Shown piece after piece: positions 36,801-47,640 of a stretch of DNA of 64,000 nucleotides. Under the pieces are notes generated by a model. It did not search any database and was not told the DNA's origin. It saw only the letters and a program-made list of their open reading frames with translations. The translations under genes were made by a program, and so were the position numbers. The first letter of the stretch is position 1, and each line of letters begins with the position of its first letter. The stretch is from Cocos nucifera (taxonomy: Eukaryota; Streptophyta; Magnoliopsida; Arecales; Arecaceae), in assembly GCA_006176705.1 (NCBI GenBank), contig QRFJ01000296.1:938251-1002250 (forward strand), written 5' to 3'.

Positions 36801-37735
36801 AGCTTCAATACAGCACACGATTAATAACAAAAAAACTGCCAAAATTAGCTACTTTAAATGATAGTATGAATGCAGAACAGCTTAGCTGCAACCATCTTCA
36901 ATTAATATAGAAGACAGCAATGATGTATAATAATATTAATTATTAAGAGATGCTAAAACTATCAAATTTAACTCATAAAAGAGAAAACTTTTACAAGCTT
37001 ACCAGGTTTGAAGAACACGGAGAGCCCGAAATCGATCGCCTTCAGGGAGGAGTCATCATCCTTATTCACCAGCAGGAAATTCTCCGGCTTGAGATCCCGG
37101 TGCATGACACCAAGCGAGTGGCATGCCTCCACGACCCCGACGATGATCCTCGTCAGCTCGGCCGCCTTGCGCTCGCTGTAGTGCCCCCTCTGTATAATTC
37201 TATCGAACAGCTCCCCTCCCTCGCACAATTCCATCACTATGTGGACGTAGAGAGGGTCCTCGTATGCCCCCTTGATCGTGACGACATTCTTGTGGCCAGA
37301 GAGGTGGTGCATGATCTGGATCTCCCGCTTCACGTCCTCGACATCCTCCTTCGATATCAGCTTCCTCTTGGAGATGGACTTGCAGGCATAATCTATGCCG
37401 GTGGCGATCTCGGTGCAGAGATATGTGGTTCCGAACTGGCCCTGCCCCAGCTTCCGGCCAAGAGTGTAGAGGTCCCGGACGTTGGGGGTCTTGTGGCCGA
37501 GGACGGAGTTGGACTGGGAGTCGGCGGCCCGCCGCATGGTGGTGGCCCGCTTGGAGGAATCGTCAGGAATCAGGCGGAAGGAGGGGTCGTCTGCGGAGGC
37601 GGAGGGGTCGTCGGAGGAGCGGCGGCGGTGGTGTTGGTCGTTGTGGCGGCTCCGTTTAGATACAGACAGGTCCACGGGCTCGTCGAAGCGCTGGAAATAC
37701 TTGCTTGCCAAATATCCCCGGCAAGTGTTGCCCAT
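30556..37735 (-). CDS. CPK: Calcium-dependent protein kinase (CDPK/CPK), complete
   Basis: Seven coding exons: 37735-37003, 36144-36001, 35921-35769, 34927-34812, 34134-33967, 32010-31786 and 30693-30556. Exon lengths 144, 153, 116 and 168 are typical of plant CDPKs; all junctions are GT/AG and in phase, giving 558 residues. An upstream in-frame Met at 37858 exists, but the start at 37735 gives MGNTCRGYL, with Gly2 for myristoylation and Cys5 for palmitoylation, implying membrane association. A variable N-region (1-89) precedes the Ser/Thr kinase domain: glycine loop GQGQFGTTY (97-105), ATP-binding Lys119, catalytic HRDLKPEN (Asp214) and DFG (235-237). The autoinhibitory junction follows in exon 4 (SRLKQFSAMNKLKKMALR). 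Four EF-hand loops, all with Asp at position 1 and Glu at position 12, lie at about 404-415, 440-451, 476-487 and 510-521. The protein should therefore be a Ca2+-activated kinase without calmodulin. Subgroup and orthologue number were not determined. Confidence 0.96.
30752..30831. repeat. (CATA)n(TA)n(GA)n microsatellite in the last kinase intron
   Basis: ACAT tetranucleotides pass into TA and then GA dinucleotide runs. It lies just upstream (gene sense) of exon 7. Confidence 0.95.
32805..33266. repeat. ~100-bp tandem repeat in the intron between exons 5 and 6 of the kinase
   Basis: Four full units and one partial begin at about 32809, 32915, 33011, 33115 and 33219. Each has GACTGGAGTTAAAATAATGC, ATGATTTACAGAATAATAAA and TGCTAATTAAGTTG words or close variants. 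Confidence 0.9.
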
Positions 37736-38690
37736 GAAACGACCACGAAATCCCTCAACACATCGATCGATCGGTCGATCGAGATCACCCAATTCAGTAG
37801 GTTTTTTTGATGGAAAAATCGCGGTTTTGGCAGCTCCAGCGAGCTCAAAAGCATCCAAGTTTGGGGAAAAGATGGGATTTTGGCATCGAAATACTTGATA
37901 TTTAGCTTCTTAGAGGGAAAGAAGCGATCGAGGGGCGAAAAAGAGAGGGGAGGTTGGATTTGGGGAAGAAAGGCTTGGGAAGAGGGAGCCCAATAGGAGT
38001 TCTGGGAAATTAAAGAAATGAAAAAAGTTTGTTTTTTTATGTTTTTTTTTTCTATTTCTTTTTGCTTTTTCGTGAAGATTAGAAGGTAGGGAGGAAAGGG
38101 AGGAGCGGGGATGACTTTTCGTTTGCTGGATTTGGACATATAATGACGTCGAACTCGGCTTTTTTTAGTTCGTAAACCGGGCGAGAAATGATACGTACAC
38201 CCTCCAGATCACGCGTCTCATCGTGTTTTGTTGACTAGAAAGATTTATTCTTCTCCAGAAGGTCAATGTATGTTAGAGTGAATATAACAGAAATAACTGC
38301 TGGTGTTGGATGCAGAGAAGATTCTAAATACAGGCAGCTAATTTTTATCAAAAATAAATAAATAAATAAATTATATAAATATTTTTTTAAATTTAAAATA
38401 ATTATATTAATATTTTATATATTTTAAAAAATATTAAATAGTTTTTAAAATTTTTAAAATATTCTGATAAGATCCTACTGTCCATTTTTGTTAATAAAAA
38501 AGTAACTATTATAGGATCTCTTAGCAAATGCCTAAAATATTCTTAAGATTACTTATGAATGGAATGGAATGTGATGTTTGGCATCAATAAATCACGGAAG
38601 TTAAACACGTGACCTATTACTTGCGTCAAAATAATCCTAAATCACATTCAAGTTGATAGAAAAAGAAACAGTGTGTAGGCAGAAAACATC
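37736..38690 (-). promoter_or_regulatory. 5' leader and upstream region of the kinase gene
   Basis: 37736-38140 is purine-rich on the plus strand (pyrimidine-rich in gene sense) and probably holds the leader. A TGACGT word at about 38142 (AATGACGTCGAA) is a candidate bZIP site. 38330-38470 is an AT-rich tract. Open frames on either strand here show no motif. Confidence 0.45.
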
Positions 38691-39104
38691 ATGGAGACTT
38701 TCAAATCAAGTTTCTCCAGTAATAGCTCCTCCTATGCACTCGATTTCTGTTATTATGAAACTAGATCACCATTGAAGACCTCATGGACCACTGCAAATCC
38801 TGATCGACTTTTCTTTGGATGCGGTATGTTCATATTTGATCATTTTTTGTGGCTTATTCTATTTGTGGCATTATTCTCTAAACTGTCTTTTATGTTTTAG
38901 ATAAATTAAGGCTGTGGTTACTTTCGTTGGCATGATCCACCTTCAAACCCTAAGGATCAAGATGTTATTAATCGACTATTGCAGTGGAATAAGAAACTTG
39001 AGACTAAAATTTCAAGTTATAAAAGAAAGACAAAATGGATCATTTTCTTAATGCTAGCATGCTTTGTTTATGTGTGTTTATATGTTAAGGGATTTATATT
39101 TTAA
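38691..39104 (+). CDS. Small GRF-type zinc-finger-like protein with C-terminal membrane segment
   Basis: Two exons, 38691-38823 and 38911-39104, separated by an 87-bp GT/AG intron, give an uninterrupted 108-residue protein. Residues 20-53 match the plant GRF zinc-finger pattern: CYYETRSPLKTSWTTANPD, then FFGC and CGYFRWHDPPSNP. The usual first pair is C-x-C; here the second Cys is Tyr22 (TAT), so one ligand is missing. The spacing between FFGC and CGYF is also shorter than usual, which could mean an altered splice site: a TTTTAG acceptor at 38900 would bring a stop. The C-terminus carries a basic helix (NKKLETKISSYKRKTK) and one hydrophobic segment (about residues 86-108). Such small GRF proteins are common in plants, often near MULEs, and their role is poorly known. 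Functional or freshly decayed is undecided. Confidence 0.65.
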
Positions 39105-39590
39105 ATGTACTAAGTAAGCTTTCTTGTTTGAGCTTTATCCCATAAATTGATATTATCCCATGAGGTATTTTAAAGCTAAGTTATAATGTTTAAAAATGTA
39201 ATATCATGAGAACCTATTTCATTTGAAATAGATATGTGTTCTTTGCAATTTGGAACTGTTAAATATAATATCATTATAAAATGATGGGATGATCAGAATG
39301 ATGTCATAGTAAAATGATCAAATCGAACATATATTATTGTAGCATAAACTTTTGACGAGTAATGCATTTATTGAAGTAAGAATAGGTGGTAGGTTTGTAT
39401 AAAGATCGCTATGGATCTTTTTTCGAAACAAGAGTAACATGCAGACATTCATTTGCAAGAATTAAGACATTGTGCAGATATTCGTAAACTTTGCAATTGC
39501 ATTATTTGCACCCCCTCTAGTTTGAAATTGTAACATATACACCTATTGTAATTTATATATATAACAGTTACACCCCCTCTATTGTTATCA
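39105..39590. other. Intergenic stretch with a possible MULE terminal repeat at its right end
   Basis: AT-rich. At 39500-39590 the text TTGCACCCCCTCTAGTTTGA resembles, in inverted orientation, the sequence at about 45080-45146 (reverse complement contains ATATCCTCTCAAGTTTAGGC). The two may be the terminal inverted repeats of the MULE at 40.9-44.15 kb, but the match is weak. Confidence 0.35.
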
Positions 39591-40498
39591 TGTGGGCATA
39601 AATATGAGGATTTATAGTACTCCCAAGCCTTGAGAGGCCATAGAAGGAGTCAGAGGATTGGCTCCGGAGATTTCAGGGGCTTGGTTGGTGCTTCGAAGAT
39701 CTGAGATTAAAGATGAAGTAAGAAATCAAAGTTGGAGAATCAAAACTATAGAAATAAGATTTTCTACAGATTAGCCGGCTTAGTCCAAAATTGGGTCGGC
39801 TAAGTCTCAGTGCACAGAAAAAATAGAAAGCTGCACGTTCGAAATTACTGGCACAGCACAGGACTAGACGGGCTCAGTTTCAGACTGAGCCAACCCAGTG
39901 GAACTTAGCCGGCTCAGTGCTCAGACTGAGCCAGCTCAATGCGCGGGTAGAGTTACACAAGGATCTGTTTTAGGCTAGGATCTGAGTTGATCCTAGGAGT
40001 CTTAAGGTCTGGTTTGAGAGATCTTAAGGAGGCTAATTCATATTTGGGTTGAGATTAGATGCAGAGGATGAGAGCATATGAGACTTGGGCTCAGTGAGTG
40101 CTTTCATGTATTGGGTTAGCCAAAAAAATTTTTAGTCGAGCCTAATGACTATGTATAAATACATAGATTGTATTAGGATTTCAGAATGCTGTGAATGCTG
40201 TAGAATATAGACCTTTTCTTTCTCAACTCTCTTCTTCTCTTCTCTCTAGAGTTGCCGCCCTAGGATTTTTGAAGAAGCCCAAGAGAAGAAAGGTGTCTCC
40301 CTCAAGCCTAAGGAGGAAGGCGCTCCATCACAGATCCAAGTGGAGGATCGATGGTTTGCTGTTCATAGAGAACGTCACAGATTTCTTCAAGTCCATGCTA
40401 AAGATCATGAGCTTTCACAATATGATATCGGAGCTTGTGATGCCAAGGATGATTGGCGTTCGAGTGATATTATGGAACATCAATTAGTATCAGAAAGA
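39591..40498 (+). mobile_element. Copia-type LTR remnant with primer-binding site
   Basis: The segment begins TGTGGGCATAAAT, has a TATA-like box (TATAAATACATAG at about 40155), a CT-rich block after it, and ends CA at 40481-40482. A sequence (TTAGTATCAGAAAGAG, 40484-40498) resembling the initiator-Met primer site TGGTATCAGAGC follows directly. No polyprotein follows. Short GGCTCAG inverted words occur at 39870-39950. The exact left edge is uncertain. Confidence 0.5.
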
Positions 40499-40929
40499 GA
40501 TGATGCCAGTTGGTGTGCTTAAAATAAACATCTATTTTTTTTTCAAAAAAGTTGAATATAACCACCTATTTGATAATGGGTTGTTGAACCTAGTACAAGA
40601 TATTTTTCATACATCTATAAATTCATACAAACATTTATAAATTCTGTATCATAAACCAAATAAAATAACAAACCAAAAATGATTTTAGATCAAATATTAT
40701 TCATGCAAACCAAAATTCATCTTAACAAACCAAATGAAATCCAAATAGCCATCCAAAATTTAGAATCATGCCAAATAGAATCACAGACCAATTACAATTC
40801 ATCATGTTTCATAATATGTAATATGATAAAGTGACACAAAATGAGATAAATAGAAAGTGATACATTGCCCAATAAATATTTTCATACATGTAAATTCAAA
40901 ACATAAAATTTTCAACTGCCATCCAAAAT

Positions 40930-43900
40930 GAATAACATCACTGGCTGAAAGGAAGTTACTGGTTGAAAGGCTGGTTAAAAAAATGCTGCTAGTTAGAAGG
41001 TTGTTCAGAAGAAAGCTGCTGGCTAGGAGGCTGGCTGGGAGCTTTGTGTTGGCTGAAAGGATAGCTAGGAGCCTTGTGCTGGCTGGGAGGTAGCTGCTGG
41101 CTGCGAGGCAGCTACTGGCTAGGAGGATGGCTTATAGGCTTATGCCGGCTGGAAGAGTTGCTAAGAGGCTTGTGCCAAATGAGAGGCTTGTACCGACTGG
41201 GAGGCAAGCAGGACAACAATTTGGTAGGAGGATGTAGCCTAGGAGTCTGGTGATGTTTGAGATGGAGTATTCATCTTCATATAAATAAGTATGGTTAGTA
41301 AGGACATGATAATAAAAACGTAGTTAAACTTAAGGCTTATAAATGAACATTTACCACCTATGATCTATCCCTTTTTCTACTAATTATGCTTCTAGTTTGA
41401 CTGTAACCAATATTCTATTTTTTCTACCTTGACTTTTTCTTTCTAGGTCCCTTACAAGTTCTTGAATTATGGTCCCATTTTTTGCAATTCCCGCATCTTA
41501 GAGAACCACCCCTTCTCCAGATTCTAGAAGAATCCTTTGGCTCATTCGCTTCTTTTCTTCTTGCCTTTTTGGGTCTACCTGGAGGGGCTTTTAGAGGAGA
41601 GAGACATATAGTGGGGTACTCTATCCTTGGCCAGGCTTTCATGTTAGGAACCGGCTCAATGATCTTCTCATAAGTCTTAAAAAATGCTTATTTAGTGTAC
41701 CATACATTGATAAAATGGTGTACATCCTTTCTAACATACATAATAGCTGTCATAGCATGACAGCATGGGATGCTAATTAAATTTCACATCTTACAACTAT
41801 ATATACTCTCCTCCAAGCCGATAACAATCCTGTCATTATGATGTTCTATTTCAAATCTATACCCATCTCCCCATATGCAATTGCAACTCATAGCTTTCAA
41901 CTTAATTCTCTCCAACTTCTTCTCAATTTTTGGATAAATAGGACTTGTGATTTTGTCTAATCCTTCACTTTTTGTTTGAAAATGTTGCATCAAGATCTTC
42001 TAATAGTCTCAAACAGAGTGATAATAGGTTTGTCTCGATTATCAACTATATATTTATTAAATGACTCATAAATATTATTCAATAACATACTAGATGTACT
42101 TCTTGAAGAGAATGCGTGCCTTGACCATAACTTAGGTGGATGCTGTGTCAGCCACTGCCATGCCTTTTCATCCAACTGATGTAGCTCATCTATGCTAAAT
42201 TGAAAGTCATAATGTGTGGTCGTCTTGGCACATTTTCAAAGGGCATCTCTATAATTCTTGCCCTTAAATCCAGCATAGCGTGTAAATGGCGCACACAAAA
42301 TCGATGATCGACGGTAGGAAGAATAGTTTGAAATATCTCAACAAGACCCTACATAATTGAAAAGTGAACATCATTAAGATTACCCAAATACAATCCTAAA
42401 ATAATTTAAACTTAAGTTATGTATTTTTGAATAAAAATTGATCTTCTGTCCATCTGACATAAAAGTCCAACCATGCTTTTCTAAGGGTCCAATGTCATCC
42501 AATAAACATCTCAAAAACCAGCTCCAACTATTCTTTGTCTCTATCTCGACAACGGCCCATGCGATAGGAAACATATTATTATTGCCATCTTTTTCGACTA
42601 CAGCTAAAAGTTGTCCCCTAAATGAGTCTTTCAAATAGCATCCATTCAGTCTAATTATAGATTTACAACCATTGACAAAGCCATGCTTGCATGCTGCAAG
42701 ACAACAATATAGTCTCCTGAAGATAGGCTAATTGGACTCATCTGGTATATAGATCTCTATCAACATTGTGCTTCTGGGATTAATTTATCTAATTATCTAG
42801 CAATACTCTCATAGATAGACATACTGGGCCCTGTGGCTCCCCTGCACAATTTTTAGTGCTTTCTTCTTGGCTTTATAGCATTGTGACTTCGAAACAAAAA
42901 TCTTTACATCTCTTTTTACATGCTCTCGAAAGTCCTTGATACTCCATTTTGCATCTGATCTGATCTTCTCAAGATACTTCTTCGCTAGAAACTTGGATGT
43001 GATGTTGTGATTTTCGAACTGCCTTCCATATTTATGCTCTAATTGAAAGGTTTTGATTTGAAAGATATCCTCCTGCTGTATTGGTGAAGCATGAATCCTT
43101 CATCCATAATCTTTCTTGCAAATAGTCATTACCCAACTTATCTCATTCTTTTTATAGACAAAGTCAAAACCTTGCTGTATACTATAAAGCTGCAATATCT
43201 TCCTAAACTACGCGACATTGCTAAACTTCATTCCAACTTCAAGTTTAATGATCTATTTCATATCTGTAGGATCATTAAACTTGGTATAGTATAGATCAAA
43301 GCTTCCATCATCTAAATCTATATCAATACTCAAACTATGAAGATAAGAGTTATTACTACTCTCTACTTCCATCCCAGTAGGTTGCTTCTTTCCAAATAAA
43401 TCTACATCTTCGTGTAGAGAAGAGTGATGTATCCATGATCTCAATTCCTCATCAATAACATCCCTATCCATATATTCATTAAATAGATCATTATCATTAT
43501 CATCCTCTTAATCACTTAATTGACTAAGTGATCCACTACTACTATGGAAACTACCAAGTAAAGACTCTTCCAAAGGGGCATCCTTTTCCTAAATATCTGC
43601 AATCCCTTTTTGTTTATCATCAACTTTAGAATTTCCAAATTTTGATGGTCTTCTTTCGTCAATATTTTTTACAGCCATTCTTTTAATTTTGATTTTTGAG
43701 AGGGGGTAATTACTTCCTGAGTAGGCATCATGATAGTAGAAGTGGGTATCTCCTGAATGTCTTTCTAAGTGGCAGCAGTACTAGCTTGAACCTATAGATG
43801 ATCCACCGTATACTTAGACTATGTCAGTCCCTCTCATGCAAGTAAGCATATCCAAATATCAGCTTCGACTTTTAGTTCCCTCAAGCCATTTTCAAAAGTA

Positions 43901-44150
43901 TGATCTAGCATGAGGTAGTAAAAGTGGCTCCCAATTATATTGGCATATCCTAACTGACCCAGCATGTCTTGTAGCTCTATAATGCTAAATCTATCTGGAT
44001 CATAGTTATAAAAAAATCTAGAATAGCCTCCACTATAGTGATAATTAGGATGATACTTAATGGATCCACCATAATAGATTTGTAGTGTAAAAACATCATT
44101 GTCCATCCCTATAATAAGAAAGAAGTGAAGTATGAAAATCCAAACATAGA
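40930..44150 (-). pseudogene. MULE (MuDR-type) transposase pseudogene
   Basis: Reading the minus strand from about 44106, the N-terminal PB1-like domain (MDNDVFTLQIYYGG, RFSIIELQDMLGQLGY) is followed by the MULE catalytic region at 42380-42660. That region has DSFRGQLLAVVEKDGNNNMF, SWSWFLRCLL and WTFMSDGQK, all hallmarks of the domain. Next are a SWIM zinc finger at about 41753-41830 (SCKMWNLISIPCCHAM) and a CCHC knuckle at 41440-41500 (CGNCKKWDHNSRTC). A Pro/Gln/Ser-rich tail of PSQQ and PSQHKAP repeats lies at 40930-41260. Order matches full-length MuDRA-like transposases. Many in-frame stops and frame changes separate the parts, so it cannot encode a working transposase. Confidence 0.85.
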
Positions 44151-44154
44151 CCAT

Positions 44155-46983
44155 ATTTAAATTCCTACGGCCATATTTAAGAAGTCTTCATCATGAGTGG
44201 ATCCAAGAATGGAGCATACATTGGGTTCACATAATAAACTAAAAAAATTCAAACATCGGTATATTAAACTAAAAAAATTGGGTTCACTATGCAGCATATA
44301 TTTAATAAGTCTTAAAGAAATATCCATATTCAATTGAACATCGATATGAGTGGAGGCAAGAATTTTTAAATACTTTTACAAAAGTGGGACATAATAACCT
44401 AAAACAGAGATGTACATGATAAAAAAGCTATATGTTCAGAAAATCCATAGTGAGATCATGATAAAGGGGTTGATATTTAAAAAATAAAAAATACACTTAT
44501 AAGAGACTACAAATATGATCCAGAGAGATTTTAAAGCAATACAAATGAGATCATAATTGCATACGACTGTAATCTCTATTCTATACCCATTTACTAATTC
44601 AAATAAAGCTAACAATCAAAAGCATACCCAATTTGGATTGCATTGTCAACAATCAAAGGCATACCAAAAGCCTTTATACATAAAAAAAAAGTATCATTGT
44701 AGACTAATCTACAGTCATCATCAATCAAAAAGAAAAAAAAATATCGATCTATACAAAAAAATGGATGAGTGATTGAAAATCTCACTGGAGAGAGGACGAT
44801 GATGACGATGAAAGAATGATGGAACGATGATGGAAGGATAGGTTTGCATGACTGGGTCATTTGAAATTTGCTAGAGAGAGGACGATCGAAAGATGGAAAT
44901 CCAACTACAAAATTCTTGAAATTGGGAGGGGCGTGGTCGAAACCCATTTCAAACAACCTTCATGACAGAGGTGCATTTTTGTCCATTGTAATGACAAGCG
45001 GATGCCATCTTAAGTTAAGTGACCGTCGGAGCCTCGTTGGAATATTTTGAAAACTCTAGGAACCTGTTTGATACTTTTTAAAGTACAAAAAATGTTAGTA
45101 CAACTGGCCTAAACTTGAGAGGATATTTGTATAATTTATCTAAAAATAATAATATAGGCGGTGAACATGTATTGGTCGTCCTAAGTCATAGATAAATTAT
45201 AACTAATAATGTTGGATAAATTACAACTATGAATTTGCTATGATATCCGTATTGAACTGGATTGATATAGTTTAGCTAGATTTTAACCACAGTCCAATTA
45301 AGCTACGTGAAGCTAAAAAGAAAAGAGTAAATATAAATTAGCATGAATATAATAGCATAATGGAGCAAGTAATTTTGTAAAGCTCATTCACAATAGTAAT
45401 TTATAGATAGTTACATTGTAGACAAAATAAGATAAGCTATACACTTATGGGCTATGCTCGTCTAGGTGCCTAACTCTTATTTCTAATTCAACAATGGAAA
45501 TCTAAATGAAAAATTCACTATTAATTATGATTTGTACCATTAAAAATATGTAAAAATAAAAAAAAATTATGTATTTTTATTATCTCTAACTTGTGCATCA
45601 AAAAGATGTAAAGATGAATGATTAAAATGATATCAGACCGTTGCTATAATTAAAGTACTAAAAATTTATTGATCATGATATATACATATTAGCATATATA
45701 CATCATGATCAATAAAATAGATTTTTAATTTTATACATACACGCATGCTTTATATATATATACATAACTAGTCGAAAACCTACACGTTGCATGAGATAGA
45801 TAATTATATCATATAATTATTAATTTTTTTTAATAATAAATATTTATAATAAATATTTTTAACTTTTTAATATTTTATTTTATTTTATTTATTTATTATA
45901 TATATTATATATTTTTTATTATTTTATAACATAATATTTTATTTTATGTTTATTTTTTTTATTCTCATACCTTCTATGCGTCCGTCGGTACCGCTACACC
46001 CCCTATCGTTCCATCATGGTTTTTCTTCTCTCTTGACAAACACCGATCCCGATCGCACCCCTAGCTCCTCTCTTCTTCTTATATCTTCTCCACACTTGCT
46101 GGTGCCGCCCCACCATCGCTCTTCATTCTCTCTCGACAAACATCGATTCCAATCATACCCCTGGCACCCCTATCGGTACTACCATCTTTGGCACCATCAT
46201 TGAAGAAAGAGGGAAACTCTCTCTACTTTTCTTTTCTTTTCTTTCTTTTTTTTATTTTTTTCTATCTTTTTATAAAATAATTTTTTTTTTTCTTTCTTTC
46301 ATTTTCATACCTTCTCCATGCCCGTCAGTATGCCCCACCATATCCCCCTCTCTTTCAACAAACGTCGATTCTAATCGCACCCCCGCTCCCTCACTTTCTC
46401 TCATACCTTCTCCAAACTTTTAAAGGCTATTAATTATAGAGATTTGACTTTCAAATCGATGAAGTACCATGCTCTATTTATGGATAATTTATTAGATTTG
46501 ATCTAATCTGATCCAATGGATCGATTCAAAACTTAAAACATATTATTTTTAAAAAATAATTTAGTATGTTATTATTTTTAAAATTAAAAAATAATATGCT
46601 ATTTTTTAAAATAATAATAAATTAATATTTTAAAAAATATTATTACTATTTTTATAATATTTTATTTATAAAATAATTTTTTTAAAAAATATTTTTCATC
46701 TCTTATCTCTTTTTTATTTTTATTTTTAAAATATTATTTTTTTAATTTTTAAAATATTATTTTATTATTATTTAAAAATAATATTTAAATTATTATAGAT
46801 AATAAAATAATAATCCACATATCACAACTAAAATCATCTGAGATGTGAGGTGGCAACACCACAATACTTTTTCATAGAGTATTATTATATATATATATAT
46901 ATAATAGATATATATAAAATAATATTCTGTAGAGTGGTATTGCCAACTCAACAAGTTAAAATCTCCCCATTGCGCCACATGTC
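44155..46983. other. Intergenic: MULE flank, CT-rich degenerate tandem repeat and A/T tracts
   Basis: 44155-45146 is probably the untranslated 5' side of the MULE. 45950-46430 contains about three diverged ~150-bp units with CATACCTTCT, CGACAAACATCGATTCCAAT and CACCCCTAGC-like words, CT-rich on this strand. 46540-46800 is almost pure A/T and a TA run lies at 46886-46902. No gene seen. Confidence 0.5.
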
Positions 46984-47515
46984 CTAGTTTAAAGGTATTC
47001 GGCATACATAGAAAAATTTTGGGAACAACATCGGAGGGGGCCTTGTGGTTGCAGGGAGGCAGTAAGTGGTGGAGAAGGCGGGCGAAGAGGCCATGGTTGG
47101 AGGAGAGGACAAGATGGAGGATGCGGGCATGGTCCCATCACCACCCATGGCTGCCTCAGTGGCGAAGGAGGCGGGCGGAGAGGCCATGGTCGGAGGAGAG
47201 GATGAGATGGAGGATGCGGGCATGGTCCCATTACCACCCATGGCTGCCGGCATACTCTCCATCTTCCTCTGCCGTCGCCCTGGCCTGCGATGATGGAATG
47301 TGGTTGTCGAAGGGATCGATCGGGATTGGCTGCTGCAAGGCACAAGCCAGTTTTTTCGACGGCCAGCATCGATGGGGATGTTGCGGAGAGTGCCATCGGT
47401 GGTCCAGTAGCGGTGGCAGGCCTTGCAGAAGTGGCAGGGTTGGTTCACATTGTAGTTATTGAAGTAGCAAAACTTAGTAAATTACTTTGACAAAGGAGAC
47501 TTTTTCGGATGAGAG
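46984..47515 (-). pseudogene. Dof zinc-finger pseudogene (half finger lost)
   Basis: On the minus strand KFCYFNNYNVNQPCHFCKAC and HRYWTTDGTLRNIPIDAGRR are a clear Dof domain core. Directly upstream, the expected CPRC half of the C4 finger reads SPLS, and a TAA stop sits at the S/D position just before FTKFCYF. So two of the four zinc ligands are gone and the frame is closed. Downstream, two ~100-bp direct copies encode MGGNGTMPASSISSSPP-like text, an internal duplication not typical of Dof tails. The fragment lacks a start codon of its own. It is likely a truncated duplicate of a Dof gene; these encode plant DNA-binding regulators that recognise AAAG. Confidence 0.8.
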
Positions 47516-47640
47516 TTTTAGTTTTATACTAGAAAAAAAGTAAATATCTTACAATATTTTATTATTCTTCTCTTTCTTCTCTACGATCAAGCGAGGATGA
47601 CATTAGAATCACGTCATTGGGGAAATGCATAGACGGAGTG

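Noticed and set aside
36950..37810. 286-residue plus-strand open frame
   Set aside because: It is the antisense shadow of kinase exon 1; the minus strand carries the conserved kinase motifs.
37736..37858. Upstream in-frame Met of the kinase (41 extra residues)
   Set aside because: The Met at 37735 gives MGNTC, the acylation signal typical of the family; the extra residues have no counterpart in CDPKs.
47019..47490. Three plus-strand frames over the Dof pseudogene
   Set aside because: Antisense shadows; the Dof core reads only on the minus strand.
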